Shown: positions 1-10,622 of the stretch, piece after piece | Layout of the letters: every line of letters starts with the position of its first letter | How positions within the stretch are numbered: position 1 is the stretch's first letter | Source: Nemophila menziesii | Taxonomy: Eukaryota > Streptophyta > Magnoliopsida > Boraginales > Hydrophyllaceae | Direction of reading: 5' to 3' | Assembly: GCA_029959085.1 (NCBI GenBank) | Contig: JARWIR010000010.1 | Coordinates: 30,744,731-30,808,730, forward strand | Length of the DNA: 64,000 bases | The notes under the pieces: generated by a model | Told to the model about the DNA's origin: nothing | Databases searched by the model: none | The model's input: only the letters and a program-made list of their open reading frames with translations | Position numbers and translations under genes: made by a program

Positions 1-436
1 TTAGGTAGCTAAGGTGGAACTGCATCTTGATTAAGGTGTATAGGGTTGGGGCCAACTTCTTTTGTTTATCATTGTTCTTTTTTTACAAAAACTTTTTGTT
101 ATTTAATGTGATAAGGTTGCTCTAGGTTGACCTTTTATTCAGGCTTACCCAAGACAACATTGACGCCAATCCAATTTATATCGTTTCGATCATACTAAAA
201 GGCACAAATTAATTTTGTTAGGTTCTAGTGTTTCACATGAGATTTTTACTAAAACGCACATACAAAGTTAGATTTTGACATATATTGCATTTGAGTGTAT
301 TGGCATTTTAGGACCGTTATGTCCTAATACATCCCATAAGTTAGTTTTTCATTTTGAGTATTTTTTTTAATTGATTTTTAGGGATATTTTTGTATTTTAT
401 TTTATATTTTTGTATTGTTTTGTTTATTAGGGTTTA
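1..436. other. AT-rich intergenic, no gene seen
   Basis: No ORF, RNA gene or bounded repeat can be recognised. The sequence is AT-rich and ends at the left target-site copy of the retroposon that follows. Confidence 0.5.
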
Positions 437-451
437 AGTTAATCACTATTT

Positions 452-1626
452 TTTTTTGGTCGAAGGTAAATTTTATTGAAGTGAAACTCACACACTATTT
501 ACAGAGTGTTCATAGTTACCATAAGCTAACCTATTACAACAAAGTCTAACCCAAAGTGAGCCAATATCCGCCATCACAGTCCTCCTGCCCATCCACTCCG
601 CCATCAAAGCACCAACCACAAAGGTAGCGACAAGAAGACAACTCCAAAGAAACAACGGGAGGTACCTAATCACGATTAACTTAGCAACCGTGACCTGCAG
701 CAGTGTAAAACACCGCAATTCCTCCCAAATACCCGACAAGAGGGTTTTCCCGGAGGAGCGAGCAAGCAGAGGTGTGATTGATAACTGAAATTCACCATAT
801 AGTCCCATGACGTCCCTATTGCTGCAATTTGCTTTCTTAAACAAACCTTTCCAAACCTTTAATCGCATCTTCCTAGTCCCTCTGATCAAACTGGTAACCA
901 ATTTCGAATAGAACGTATTACATCTCCTATCCTTACTTCCTATAATTGTAACTAACACTGGATAACTAAGACAAAATTCATTTTTTGAAATTGTATTCGT
1001 AACACATCATGGTACGGGCCTAAACAGGCCCAACAATTCCATAACACTAGATCCAGATACTGTCGATTCATACACGATTTTAAATATGATTGTACCTTTC
1101 ACCTTGGATCTGTCCTCCTTCGACACCCATGGAAACAGTCTCCACCGACCCCGACCATTGCTGCTAACCTCGTGGCCACTCCATCGAAACTCTTCATCCC
1201 AACCGCCCAGCCCAAGGTCCCACCTACACGACCACTCGCACGAAGCCTGAAACCCACTTCATTGCCGGAAAGGCCTAACCCTCCATCTCCATCGCAGATG
1301 CTTCCTGTACCGTCCAGACCACCAAAGGTCGTCCTCCCGTTGCTGCCTCTCCACGTCCGCCTTCCTTGATAGCCAATCTTCCTTTAATTTGCAAATCTCC
1401 AAGCCATAATTCCTTCTCGATGTCAAAATCAAACTTTCGGAATCTAAGACGTAGAACAAGGGTTTTGATATAATAGTGTAACAATCAGACCGGATAAGCA
1501 AAAACACCACGCGAATCCAAAAGAAACCCATCGGATGTGGAAGGAAAGCAGCTTATAGAAGTGATTTCAGTAAAAACCCTAAGATTGGAAACTTTCTCTC
1601 TCTAGACTAGAGAGAGAACATCCCGT
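452..1626 (-). mobile_element. Polyadenylated retroposon of unknown origin
   Basis: Read on the minus strand, the insert starts with a CT/AG-rich leader, runs about 1.17 kb and ends in an A-run (T-run at about 452-457) preceded by an AATAAA signal (complement of 472-477). The 15-bp direct repeat AGTTAATCACTATTT lies on both sides (437-451 and 1627-1641), the mark of target-primed reverse transcription. The longest frame (958 to 488) ends close to the A-run. It is open for about 155 codons but starts from GTG in the raw frame, and its product is not recognisable. There is no reverse transcriptase, so the copy was mobilised in trans. It could be a processed pseudogene of an unidentified transcript or a non-autonomous LINE derivative. 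Confidence 0.75.
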
Positions 1627-1876
1627 AGTTAATCACTATTTAGAGATATTATTTTGTTATTCAATCATTATTTTAAATAAAATTATTAAAATTTACAACA
1701 TTTATATAAATAGTTAAAATTATTATAATTACTACGTATAATTATAAATTATTTAGATTTTATATAAACAATGCCTCTTGCTCAATTCAACCTACATCCT
1801 TTGTGATCCCGTATCGGTGTTAGACTCTAGTTGCTCGCATAACGGCTTTTTGCAACATATATATGTGCGGTATATA

Positions 1877-2180
1877 CTCCCTCCGTCCCAAAAATAATGT
1901 CCATATTACTAAATATGGCGTCCCAAAAATAATGTCCACTTACCATTTCAAGACAACTTTTTTTACTTTTTCCCCTAATTACCCTTACTTTTCTTTTAAT
2001 TTATAATTATTTAAATTATTATTTTATAGGAGTTTACATTTTCCTAGGTGTAGTAATAGGTGTGCATTGTTATTAATGATGACATTTATTAGGGATATTT
2101 TTGTGCATGTAGAGTTCAATAATGACATTCTTAATCTGTGTGAAAATACTAAGTAAACATTATTTTTGGGACGGAAGAAG
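1877..2180. mobile_element. Stowaway-type MITE
   Basis: The left end reads CTCCCTCCGTCCCAAAAATA and the right end is its near-perfect inverted complement (TTTTTGGGACGGAAGAAG). Each end is flanked by the dinucleotide TA (1875-1876 and 2181-2182). CTCCCTCCGT termini with a TA target are diagnostic of plant Tc1/mariner Stowaway MITEs. At 304 bp it has no coding capacity. Part of the left end is repeated internally at about 1919-1941. Confidence 0.85.
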
Positions 2181-2969
2181 TAGCATATTGGACATGGACT
2201 TTCTCGGAGAGACCCCAATGTATTTTCATATCCCAATATTTTCAGAATGTTTGTTGTTGTCTATTTTCTAGTAAACATTATTATTACATACAAAAAGGAT
2301 TAATTTAAATTTACAACAAGGAAAACGTGTACTTTCATCGAATGATTAAATAGAAACTATTCTCATTACTAGGCCACTGGTTATATATTGATGCTTATGC
2401 AACCTAGTTTGATGAACCCATGTTTGATTGTAGTTACAATGTTCTAAAAGTCTCCACTTAAATCCATCTTGAGTCCCGTCTAGGAGGAAAATACAATCCG
2501 AGTTCTAATTTTTGGGAACTTTATATTTTAAGTTTTAGTTCAAAAAAAATTCTTTTTTAAGTCCTAAATCTAACTTTTTGATTTGGATGTTTCCTAATTT
2601 ACACCTGTTCGTTATGGGTACGGACCCATAAAGACGAACTAGCATGGAGGCTAATAACGTGATGGGTACGGACCTAAATACATTTTTTCCAATGCTTTTT
2701 TTTTTTTATCTTTTTTACTAAGTCCAAAGATACGGGTTGGGGTTGTACCCAACACGTTATTAGTATTTTGTTATTCTTAATGATTTTATATGGGGGCCTA
2801 TGAAAAACAAAAAAAACCCTCTACATGGATGTGGGCTGTACCCATATAGAACAAACAATACATAAAAAAACTGAACAAACATTTTATACATATACCGGGC
2901 TGGCCCCATTACCAAATTATTACACACATGGGCTGTACCCATATTGAACAAAAAAAGTTTACAATCTAA

Positions 2970-3085
2970 AACAACAACTTAAGCCCAAATGGGACTGGAC
3001 CCAATACAACAAAACACAATACAACAACAACTTAAGCCCAAATGGGGCTGGACCAACTAACAAATTTGAGCCCAACGGGGCAGGA
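2970..3085. repeat. Imperfect tandem repeat with AAGCCCAAATGGG core
   Basis: The block ACAACAACTTAAGCCCAAAT followed by GGG(G/A)CTGGACC occurs twice, and a third degenerate version (GAGCCCAACGGGGCAGGACC) follows. It lies inside the terminal-inverted-repeat element and is non-coding. Confidence 0.6.
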
Positions 3086-3099
3086 CCCAAAAAAATGCG

Positions 3100-3850
3100 A
3101 ACGCTGAATTCGTGTTCTTGGTGGTGTCCTTGGTGGGTTCATGTGCAGTGAAGTGGTGTCCATAGGGTGGTGTCCATCGGGTTTGATGGTTCTGTTGATG
3201 ATTTCAAGCATGCTCGATGGTGATGGAGAGCAGTGGAGGGTTTTTCTGGTAGCAGAGGTGGGTGGGGATGGTGATCAGAGAGGTGGTGTCCATCGGGGTT
3301 TTCTGGTCATGCGCTCAGCAGGTGTGGTGGTGGATCTCTCACAGCCTGAACCTGGGTCTGGACCTCCACGGCAGCAGCAGCGGCGCTGGGTCTCGACGGC
3401 AGCAGCAGCACCGGCCCTGGAACTCGACGGCAGCAGCAGCATCAGTGATGAAGATGGCGGGGTCGCTCCAGATCTGAGATGGAGCTCCAGATCTGAGATG
3501 GCGAGGGTGGGTGTATTTCTTAGATGCAGAGTTTTAGTGGTGGGGTGGAGGTGGAGGTGAAGGTGGTGGGGGTCGCCGTGCAGATCCAGGATGAAGCTCA
3601 GATCGGAGGGGGTGGGTTTTGGTTATGCTATTCACGGTGATGATGGAGGGCAGGGTGGTGGTGGTGATGTTGGTGGTTAATGGTTTGGTGGTGGGGTGGT
3701 GAGGTGGCCATTTCATAGAGAGGGAGAGAGGAAGAACGAGATGCAGAGAGAGAATGGAGAGATGCAGGGGGTGGGGGTCGGTTTTAGAGAGAGAGAAGAG
3801 ATAGAGGGGGTGGGAATTGTTCAGAACCTATAATGGGGTTTTGTTTTGGG
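3100..3850. other. GC-rich low-complexity segment
   Basis: The segment has GGTGGTG runs, CAGCAG repeats at 3366-3445, a repeated ATCTGAGATGG motif and GA-rich stretches near 3715-3805. Frames are open mainly because of composition (for example 3141-3560), and no domain is visible. It may be captured genic or promoter DNA inside the surrounding element. Confidence 0.4.
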
Positions 3851-4544
3851 TTTGGAGAGCTCACTGTACGTATAGAGGGAAAGGGGTTTTTTTGGGTATT
3901 TTGTACCATTTTAGTTGGGTTCTAAAGAGTAGTTATGGGCTAGTTGGGTTTGGGATTTAAAAAAGAAAGTTGGGGGTAGGGTGGGCCTTATAAAGTAAAA
4001 ACCCTCCGTCTAGACATTAGAAGAAGGTCGACCACCCTAAAATCTCCTAGGATATCTATGTCATTTATTAGTTCATAATTTGAAATAACCCATTTTATCT
4101 TTAGAATGTCTAGGTTATTTAGAGATAATTTTATTTTTATAAAGGCATAAACAACCTTATTGCAAAATCAAGTCATTTTTATATATTAACAAAAGATAAA
4201 TTAATATAAAAGTGAAAGAAATAGAAAATAAATGAGTTATAGAAAATTGAAAGAAAAGAATCAATAAAAACAAAATCAAATTCATAAAAAAATGTGAGTT
4301 GAGTTAACTTTTGAATGTTTATTTGTAAACTAAATATTAAATATGTTCCATTTTTTAGTTTACATAGAAATAAATGTTGTTTCTAAAAGGAATTAGTAAA
4401 ATGTAATTTTCATTAAAAAAAAATGTAAACCCGTATAGAAGAAAAATGTCTAGGTCCTGTCTAGATTATTGCCAAACTCCTAGGTGTTCAAAGGTACTTG
4501 ACCGTCCATCTAGCACCTAAAGTCTTTTAGAACATTGGTAGTTG

Positions 4545-5190
4545 GACTGTTGCACATAAATAAACGTGGGTTTTTTCTTTTTGTTGATATTCTTTTATCA
4601 TCTTGGATAAACTTGTTGTTTATCTTAGTCTCTCCAGCCAGTTTCTCTTACTAAAAATATGCTTTATACACTCTCTAAAATAATTATCGCCTCTTTCTCT
4701 TAACTCTAATTATTTCAATCTTCATAGTCACAGGTCTACTGCTTTGGTTTCAAAACACACGTTTTCCCTTGTTTTTGAAGATGAACTCATCTTCTGATGG
4801 ATTTATTTTCTCCAAATCTCATCTATACGATTACCCTAAAACTATGGATAACCTACACATCCTACCTAGCAAAAATAGGGTTAGTAAGATGAAGATCATA
4901 GCCATTAATGAGCGTGGGTTTACAAATAGAAGCGAGAGCCTCAAGAAACGACTTCGGCTTGCAAGCAATCAGACGAGGGTTCCTTGGAGTCCTAACCCTT
5001 ACCATGATTTTGGTAAAATTTGCTCCTACGAATTTGGATTTTTGGAAGAACACTTGGTCTGCAAACAAAAGAGTAATCCAAGCCCTACTCCACACCGACT
5101 CTTGATAAGTAAACTCCTCTTTTTCTATAATCACAATTACTGCATATTTAAGAATGATTTGGGTATTATTAATTACATAATAGTAGTTAT
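4545..5190 (+). other. Intergenic; possible LINE endonuclease start
   Basis: At 4889 a methionine begins MKIIAINERGFT, which resembles the start of plant LINE ORF2 endonucleases (usual form M-K-I-x-x-W-N-x-R-G). The key asparagine and RG are arguable and the frame quickly loses similarity. A 157-codon frame (4769-5242) runs on into the adjacent LTR, so it is not a host gene. No other feature is seen. Confidence 0.25.
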
Positions 5191-8100
5191 TGATGTCTCC
5201 TCATTTGTGATAATAAAATCTATTTCTGAGACATCATTTTAGGCGTATTTATTAGTTTATAGGTCGATTTTAGCTTAATTTAGTGCACTTTCCTATTTTG
5301 GGTCTTGAATTAATTAATTATTATTTTTAGAGTATATTGGGTTTAATTATTTATTTAGTGTGAAGCTTTAGAGATATATGGTAATTAATTAGAGTCCAAG
5401 TTGGTAAAGAGAGCTAAAGGAAAGAAGATAAACATGGAAATTGAAGATAAAGGAAAGAAAAGCTAAAAACATGGAAAAGGAAAAGCTGCCTTAAATCTGA
5501 ATTTCTGCACCTACGACCACAAATCAGCTTATATCTTAAAAACGGTGGGGAATTTGGAGAAACTGTCAAGAGCAAAGTTGAAGATCTTTCCGAGACGATG
5601 AATTTAGTATACTCATACACATCAATCGGAGAAATATTGAAGCTGTTAGGACCAAAAGAAAAATGGGGCTGATTGCATGTTTTTGGGCTACGAATTTGAG
5701 TTGGGCTTGGAGCCCATGGTTACCTTTTCCTTCAAGAAAACGAATTAGGTCAACCTATACACTATAAATACAGCCTCTTAACACTCTTAAATCATCCTTA
5801 GTGAAACCTTAAACCAAGAGGAAGCTTACAACACAAGAAAAGAATTCTGGAAGGAGATTTTCATCATAATGTGTTGTTTTACCTTTGAATTTGTAATTTC
5901 TTTCTTTTCTTACATTAGTATGAACTAAATTTCTTAGCTTGAGTTTTAGCATATATGTATGAACCCTAGTTTTGATTGACATCTATCTAATTTGGGAATT
6001 CTATGTTTTAAATTGAATTATTGTTTTTATTCTCTGTTTATGTGTTTGGATTTATATTCTGTGTTCTTGTGGAACCTAGGTGGTGGTCCTTTGTGTGTTC
6101 TAAAATAAATGTAAATAATAATCGAACCACAACCGCAAGTGTACGGTTGTCCCAAGTAGTAATTCTGATAAATCAGATTCGTTCCAAGGACGGAATGGTT
6201 GATCACAATGTTTAGCAAGTAGTGATTGATGCACTTATGAAAATAAAAGACAATAATATATTTGTTTGGTTTTTGTATTAATTCTAAGGAATGAAAGACT
6301 AATGCGAAAATGTAAATAAATAACTAAGACGCAAGTAAATAAAAGTGATACGCAAGTAAGAGCAGGTAGTACTTGAGAGGCGCAAGGGTTTACCTAACTA
6401 TCATTCATTTCATACATTGTTTAAGGGACAAATCGGTAAATTTGTATTGGTCGGGATTCTAAAATCTCCTTACCCCCGTCAGGGTGGACTAAGGAGCAAC
6501 TCTCAAATGCTACAAACCCCGTCAGGGTGATTATAGTCCACTCTCAAGTGTTTAAGTTCAAATTACCCAATAGGCCATAGGTTTAATTAAGCTCGTCAGA
6601 GTCAATAATTTCTAACCTACATTCATTAACTAGTTCGGTACCTAAACCCCCCGTCAAGGTGATCCAATCGCCACTAATTGGAATAGCCTAGATACTAAGA
6701 CCTATGATTGGTTAATTACGTCAATTATAGTAGATAAAGCACAAATTAAAGAAAAATACAATTCACCCAATTTGATTTAAATAATAATAATCACAAATCC
6801 AAATGTATAAAACGAAATCAAATTGGGATTAACCCATTATGCGTTCTCAAGCACTAAATTAGTTTAGCTCATAATAATTGAAAAGATAAAAACTAAAGAA
6901 ATAAATAGGTTCAACATGTTTTACAGAATAAAATAGAAGAACCTAATTACGGAATTGAATTGGCTGAGAAGTGGAGATATAGACCGTCTCCAGCTCTTGC
7001 TTCTTCTCTTCCTGCCTCTAGCTTCTTCTCTGGTGTCTGACTCTTAAGCGTATGTTGTATTATGAAAAAGATATGAAGTGTATTTGAAAATAGAGGTCTA
7101 AAGCCCTTTTATAATGTTAAAAACGGATTAGGGCTTGGACTTAGGAATAAATCAATAATTAAATGTCCAAGCCCAAATTCTAAGCCCAAAATCCCGTAAC
7201 TGCTGATACACCTTCACTAAAACTGCTTTTCCCGATGCGTTACAACTCCGATTGACCTCATTCCAGTTGCTAAAGTTCCGTAACTCGATAAGGAATGTTT
7301 TCTCTTCAAAGGTCAGCGGCTAAATCATCTCTTAAGCACCTCGAAATCAGCAATCTATAGCCTGGAAAATGGATTTTCAGCTCTAAAAATAATATCTTCG
7401 GGATTTATCTTCAAGTCTTGACTCTATATCGCGATCTTTGACTTTCTCCTTGGATTCCTCTTCTAGCTAACATCTAAAACCTGTAAAATCTTCACTAAAA
7501 ATACCAATATTACGCGCAAAAGCTTAATAAATCAAAAATGCCAGAAATAAAAGAGGAAAATCATATTATTGCATATTTAGTCCAAAAGTCTATCTAAATA
7601 GTCAAATAAACACCAAAAATGATGTCTCCTAAGGGTCGAAAATACGAACAATTAAGGAGACATCACTAGGCCATATAGAATTACCATCTAGTAGTTAGGT
7701 CACCATTGACAACAGTGTTTAATTACATGTTTAGCACATAACGTCTAGTATTCGGTTTAGATCTGATAAATCAACCTAACTAGATAATCACTATGGTTTA
7801 GTATATATTACTATTTATCAATTACATGAAAAGTTTGCTTAGGAAGCCTTATTGACACAGGTAAATCCTATTTAAAACTACCTAGCGTAATTGGAACCGA
7901 TTATTGAAATACTACATAATTCACCCTTACATGTTTAGAACGGCAAAACTAGTGGGGATTACATGCTATTGACTCAAGCTATATTCTCATACTACTTCTT
8001 TCATATTTATTTTCAGTCTTTAAATTCTTAGTTTTAATTTAGTTTAATAAAAAACCAAATAAATATCTATTTGTCTTTACTTTTTCTGCGTTTTATTTGT

Positions 8101-8287
8101 TCTAACTTTAATTATTTTCACTTGATTCTTGCATAAGATTCCCCTAACCTTCGTAGTCTCTGCTGAACGAATCTTACTTATTTTCTAAAACTTGCATACG
8201 ATCTGTATACTTGCAGAACCGTGCTAGCTAAGGGTGTTTATCTGCACTTTATTTATATCATATTTTATCACACCCTAGGCCATAACA
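5191..8287 (+). repeat. Left LTR, interrupted by a nested solo LTR
   Basis: It begins TGATGTCTCC and ends CCATAACA. It aligns with the right LTR through its whole length except for the insert at 6081-7665 plus the 5-bp target repeat. A TATA-like CTATAAATACAG at about 5762-5773 sits where the LTR promoter should be. The first 46 bases form an inverted repeat, TGATGTCTC (5191-5199) with GAGACATCA (5228-5236). Confidence 0.85.
6081..7665 (-). mobile_element. Nested solo LTR with CTAGG target duplication
   Basis: This 1585-bp block is missing from the right LTR, where the two flanks are continuous. It starts TG, ends CA and is bracketed by CTAGG at 6076-6080 and 7666-7670, while the empty site (about 10000-10006) has a single CTAGG. 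Read on the minus strand it begins TGATGTCTCC, has a TATAAAAGGGC promoter near 7110, and shows general LTR organisation. No internal region or second LTR is present, so it is a solo LTR left by LTR-LTR recombination. Confidence 0.9.
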
Positions 8288-9115
8288 TTGGGTTTTGGGA
8301 ATTATAATTGTGATTTTAATGATGATGAAATTGTTATTATTGTAACCCTTTACCGGGGTAATAGTGAATGAAAAAGAAGCTACGAGCTAAATTTGCCAAC
8401 AAGGGCATAAAAAGAAAGAATATATATATGAAAAATAGCGTGATATCTCAACATCAAAAGGAGAATCATAGCTATACAAAAGAAAAAAAATTGATTTGAA
8501 AAGAAAATATATATTCGGACCGGCAAAGTGGAAATTGTATATCATCACAAAAGGTTTTATTTGGGATTAATTGGGTATGCAAATCAAAAGCATCAATAGA
8601 TTGGGTTGAGTGAGAACATCTTCAAGTGAAAACTCAAGCTCTAGGGCGATTCGTTGATGGCTAGTGAGGAGAGAGCCAAAAGCTCACTTTTCATTATCCA
8701 AATATACCACACCGTCCTTAAGCCACGTTATAACCAAAGACCTTAGAATTTCTAACTACTTGGTGGAGAAACAATTGAGCTATTAGATAGTAGGTAAATG
8801 GACAATTGGATGATATATTAGGACCTATGAACAACCTATAGCGATTAACATGAACTAAGTTATCATCCTCTCATTCTGGCATTGCGATATTAATCTGGAC
8901 TTGAATTTATGGATTGTTGATTACATGTGTATTAAGCATACTTGTGCATTATTTCTTGAGCATTACTACACGAGACTCTTTGGATACTATGCTCTAGGAT
9001 CATTCATTATGTTTTGTTCTTATTCTCCTCCGATTTCTTCTTCTTGTTTATTTGACTACCCTACTGTTCTTTACTTTTATTGTATCGGGACGATACAACT
9101 TTGAGTTGGGGGTCT
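8288..9115 (+). other. Residual internal region of the deleted LTR element
   Basis: It matches the minus strand of about 40510-41300 in the larger Athila copy, which is the non-coding stretch between the last ORF and the 3' LTR. No coding frame of that element's gag, pol or extra ORF is found. The short frame at 8901-9104 is not supported by any domain. Confidence 0.7.
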
Positions 9116-10622
9116 TGATGTCTCCTCATTTGTGATAATAAAATATATATGAGACATCATTTTAGGAGTATTTATTAGTTTATAGGTCGATTTTAGCTTG
9201 ATTTAGTGCACTTTCCTATTTTGGGTCTTGAATTAATTAATTATTATTATTAGAGCATATTGGGTTTAGTTATTTATTTAGTGTGAAGTTTTAGAGATAT
9301 ATGGTAATTAATTAGAGTCCAAGTTGGTAAAGAGAGCTAAAGGAAAGAAGATAAACATGGAAATTGAAGATAAAGGAAAGAAAAGCTAAAAACATGGAAA
9401 AGGAAAAACTGTCTTAAATCTGAATTTCTGCATCTACAACCACAAATCAGCTTATATCTTAAAAACGGTGGGGAATTTGGAGAAACGGTCAACAGCAAAG
9501 TTGAAGATCTTTCCGAGACGATGAATTTGGTATACTCATACGCATCAATCGGAGAAATATTGAAACTGTTAGGACCAAAAGAAAAACGGAGCTGATTGCA
9601 TGTTTTTGGGCTACGAATTTGAGTTAGGCTTGGAGCCCATGGTTACCTTTTTCCTTCAAGAAAACGAATTTGGTCAACCTATACACTATAAATACAGCCT
9701 CTTAACACTCTTAAATCATCCTTGGTGAAACCTTAAACCAAGAGGAAGCTTACAACACAAGAAAAGAAGTCTGGAAGGAGCTGTTCATCATAATGTCTTC
9801 TTCTACCTCTGAATTTGTAATTTCTTTCTTTTCTTACATTAGTATGAACTAAATTTATTTAGCTTGAGTTTTAGCATATATGTATGAACCCTAGTTTTGA
9901 TTGACATCTATCTAATTTGGGAATTCTATGGTTTAAATTGAATTATTGTTTTTATTCTCTGTTTATGTGTTTGGATTTATATTCTGTGTTCTTGTGGAAC
10001 CTAGGCCATATAGAATTACCATCTAGTAGTTAGGTCACCATTGGCAACGGTGTTTAATTACATGTTTAGCACATAACGTCTAGTATTCGGTTTAGAACTG
10101 ACAAATCAACCTAACTAGATAATCACTATGGTTTAGTATATATTACTATTTCCCAATTACAGGAACAGTTTGCTTAGGAAGCCTTATTGACACAGGTAAA
10201 TCTTATTTAAAACTACCTAGCGTAATTGGAACCGATTATTGAAATACTACATAACTCACCCTTACATGTTTAGAACGGCAAAACTAGTGGGGATTACATG
10301 CTATTGACTCAAGCTATATTCTCATACTACTTCTTCTTTCGTATTTATTTTCTGTCTTTAAATTCTTAGTTTTAATTTAGTTTAATCAAAAACCAAATAA
10401 ATATCTATTTGTCTTTACTTTTTCTGCGTTTTATTTGTTCTAACTTTAATTATTTGCACTTGATTCTTACATAAGATTCCCCTAACCTTAGTCTCTGCGG
10501 AACGAATCTTACTTATTTTCTAAAACTTGCATACGATCTATATACTTGCAGAACCGTGCTAGCTTAGGGTGTTTATCTGCACTTTATTTATATCATATTT
10601 TATCACGCCTTAGGCCGTACCA
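9116..10622 (+). repeat. Right LTR of the deleted Athila-like element
   Basis: It starts TGATGTCTCCTCATTTGTGA, ends GTACCA, and aligns to the left LTR with scattered substitutions. It shares the TATA-like CTATAAATACAG near 9684 and the terminal inverted repeat 9116-9124 with 9151-9159. It acts as the intact comparison that exposes the nested solo LTR. Confidence 0.85.

Larger units (their letters stand above)
2437..4537. mobile_element. 2.1-kb non-autonomous terminal-inverted-repeat element
   Basis: The left end CAATGTTCTAAAAGTCT is matched by an inverted copy at the right end (AGTCTTTTAGAACATTG, about 4521-4537). The flanks GTAGTTA (2430-2436) and GTAGTTG (4538-4544) look like a 7-bp target duplication with one mismatch. 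CTAGG-rich segments lie just inside both ends. The middle (about 2590-4010) is different in character: GC-richer, with GGGTACGGACC and GGCTGTACCC motifs, and may be a nested insertion. No transposase is encoded. The superfamily is uncertain. Confidence 0.55.
5191..10622 (+). mobile_element. Internally deleted Athila-like LTR retrotransposon
   Basis: Two LTRs of about 1507 bp (after subtracting a nested insert from the left one) flank only 828 bp of internal sequence. The internal part matches the 3' non-coding part of the 39-48.7 kb Athila element (the stretch around ACCGGGGTAATAGTGAATG). The primer-binding site, gag and pol are absent. A purine-rich tract (about 9102-9115, TTGAGTTGGGGGTCT) precedes the right LTR. 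The 5-bp flanks (GTTAT left, ATGAT right) do not match, so recombination with another copy or later rearrangement is likely. Confidence 0.8.

Noticed and set aside
3141..3560. 139-codon plus-strand frame rich in Val/Ser/Gly
   Set aside because: Open because of GC-rich low-complexity repeats (GGTGGT, CAGCAG). No domain, no splice or codon signal, and overlapping frames on both strands are equally open.
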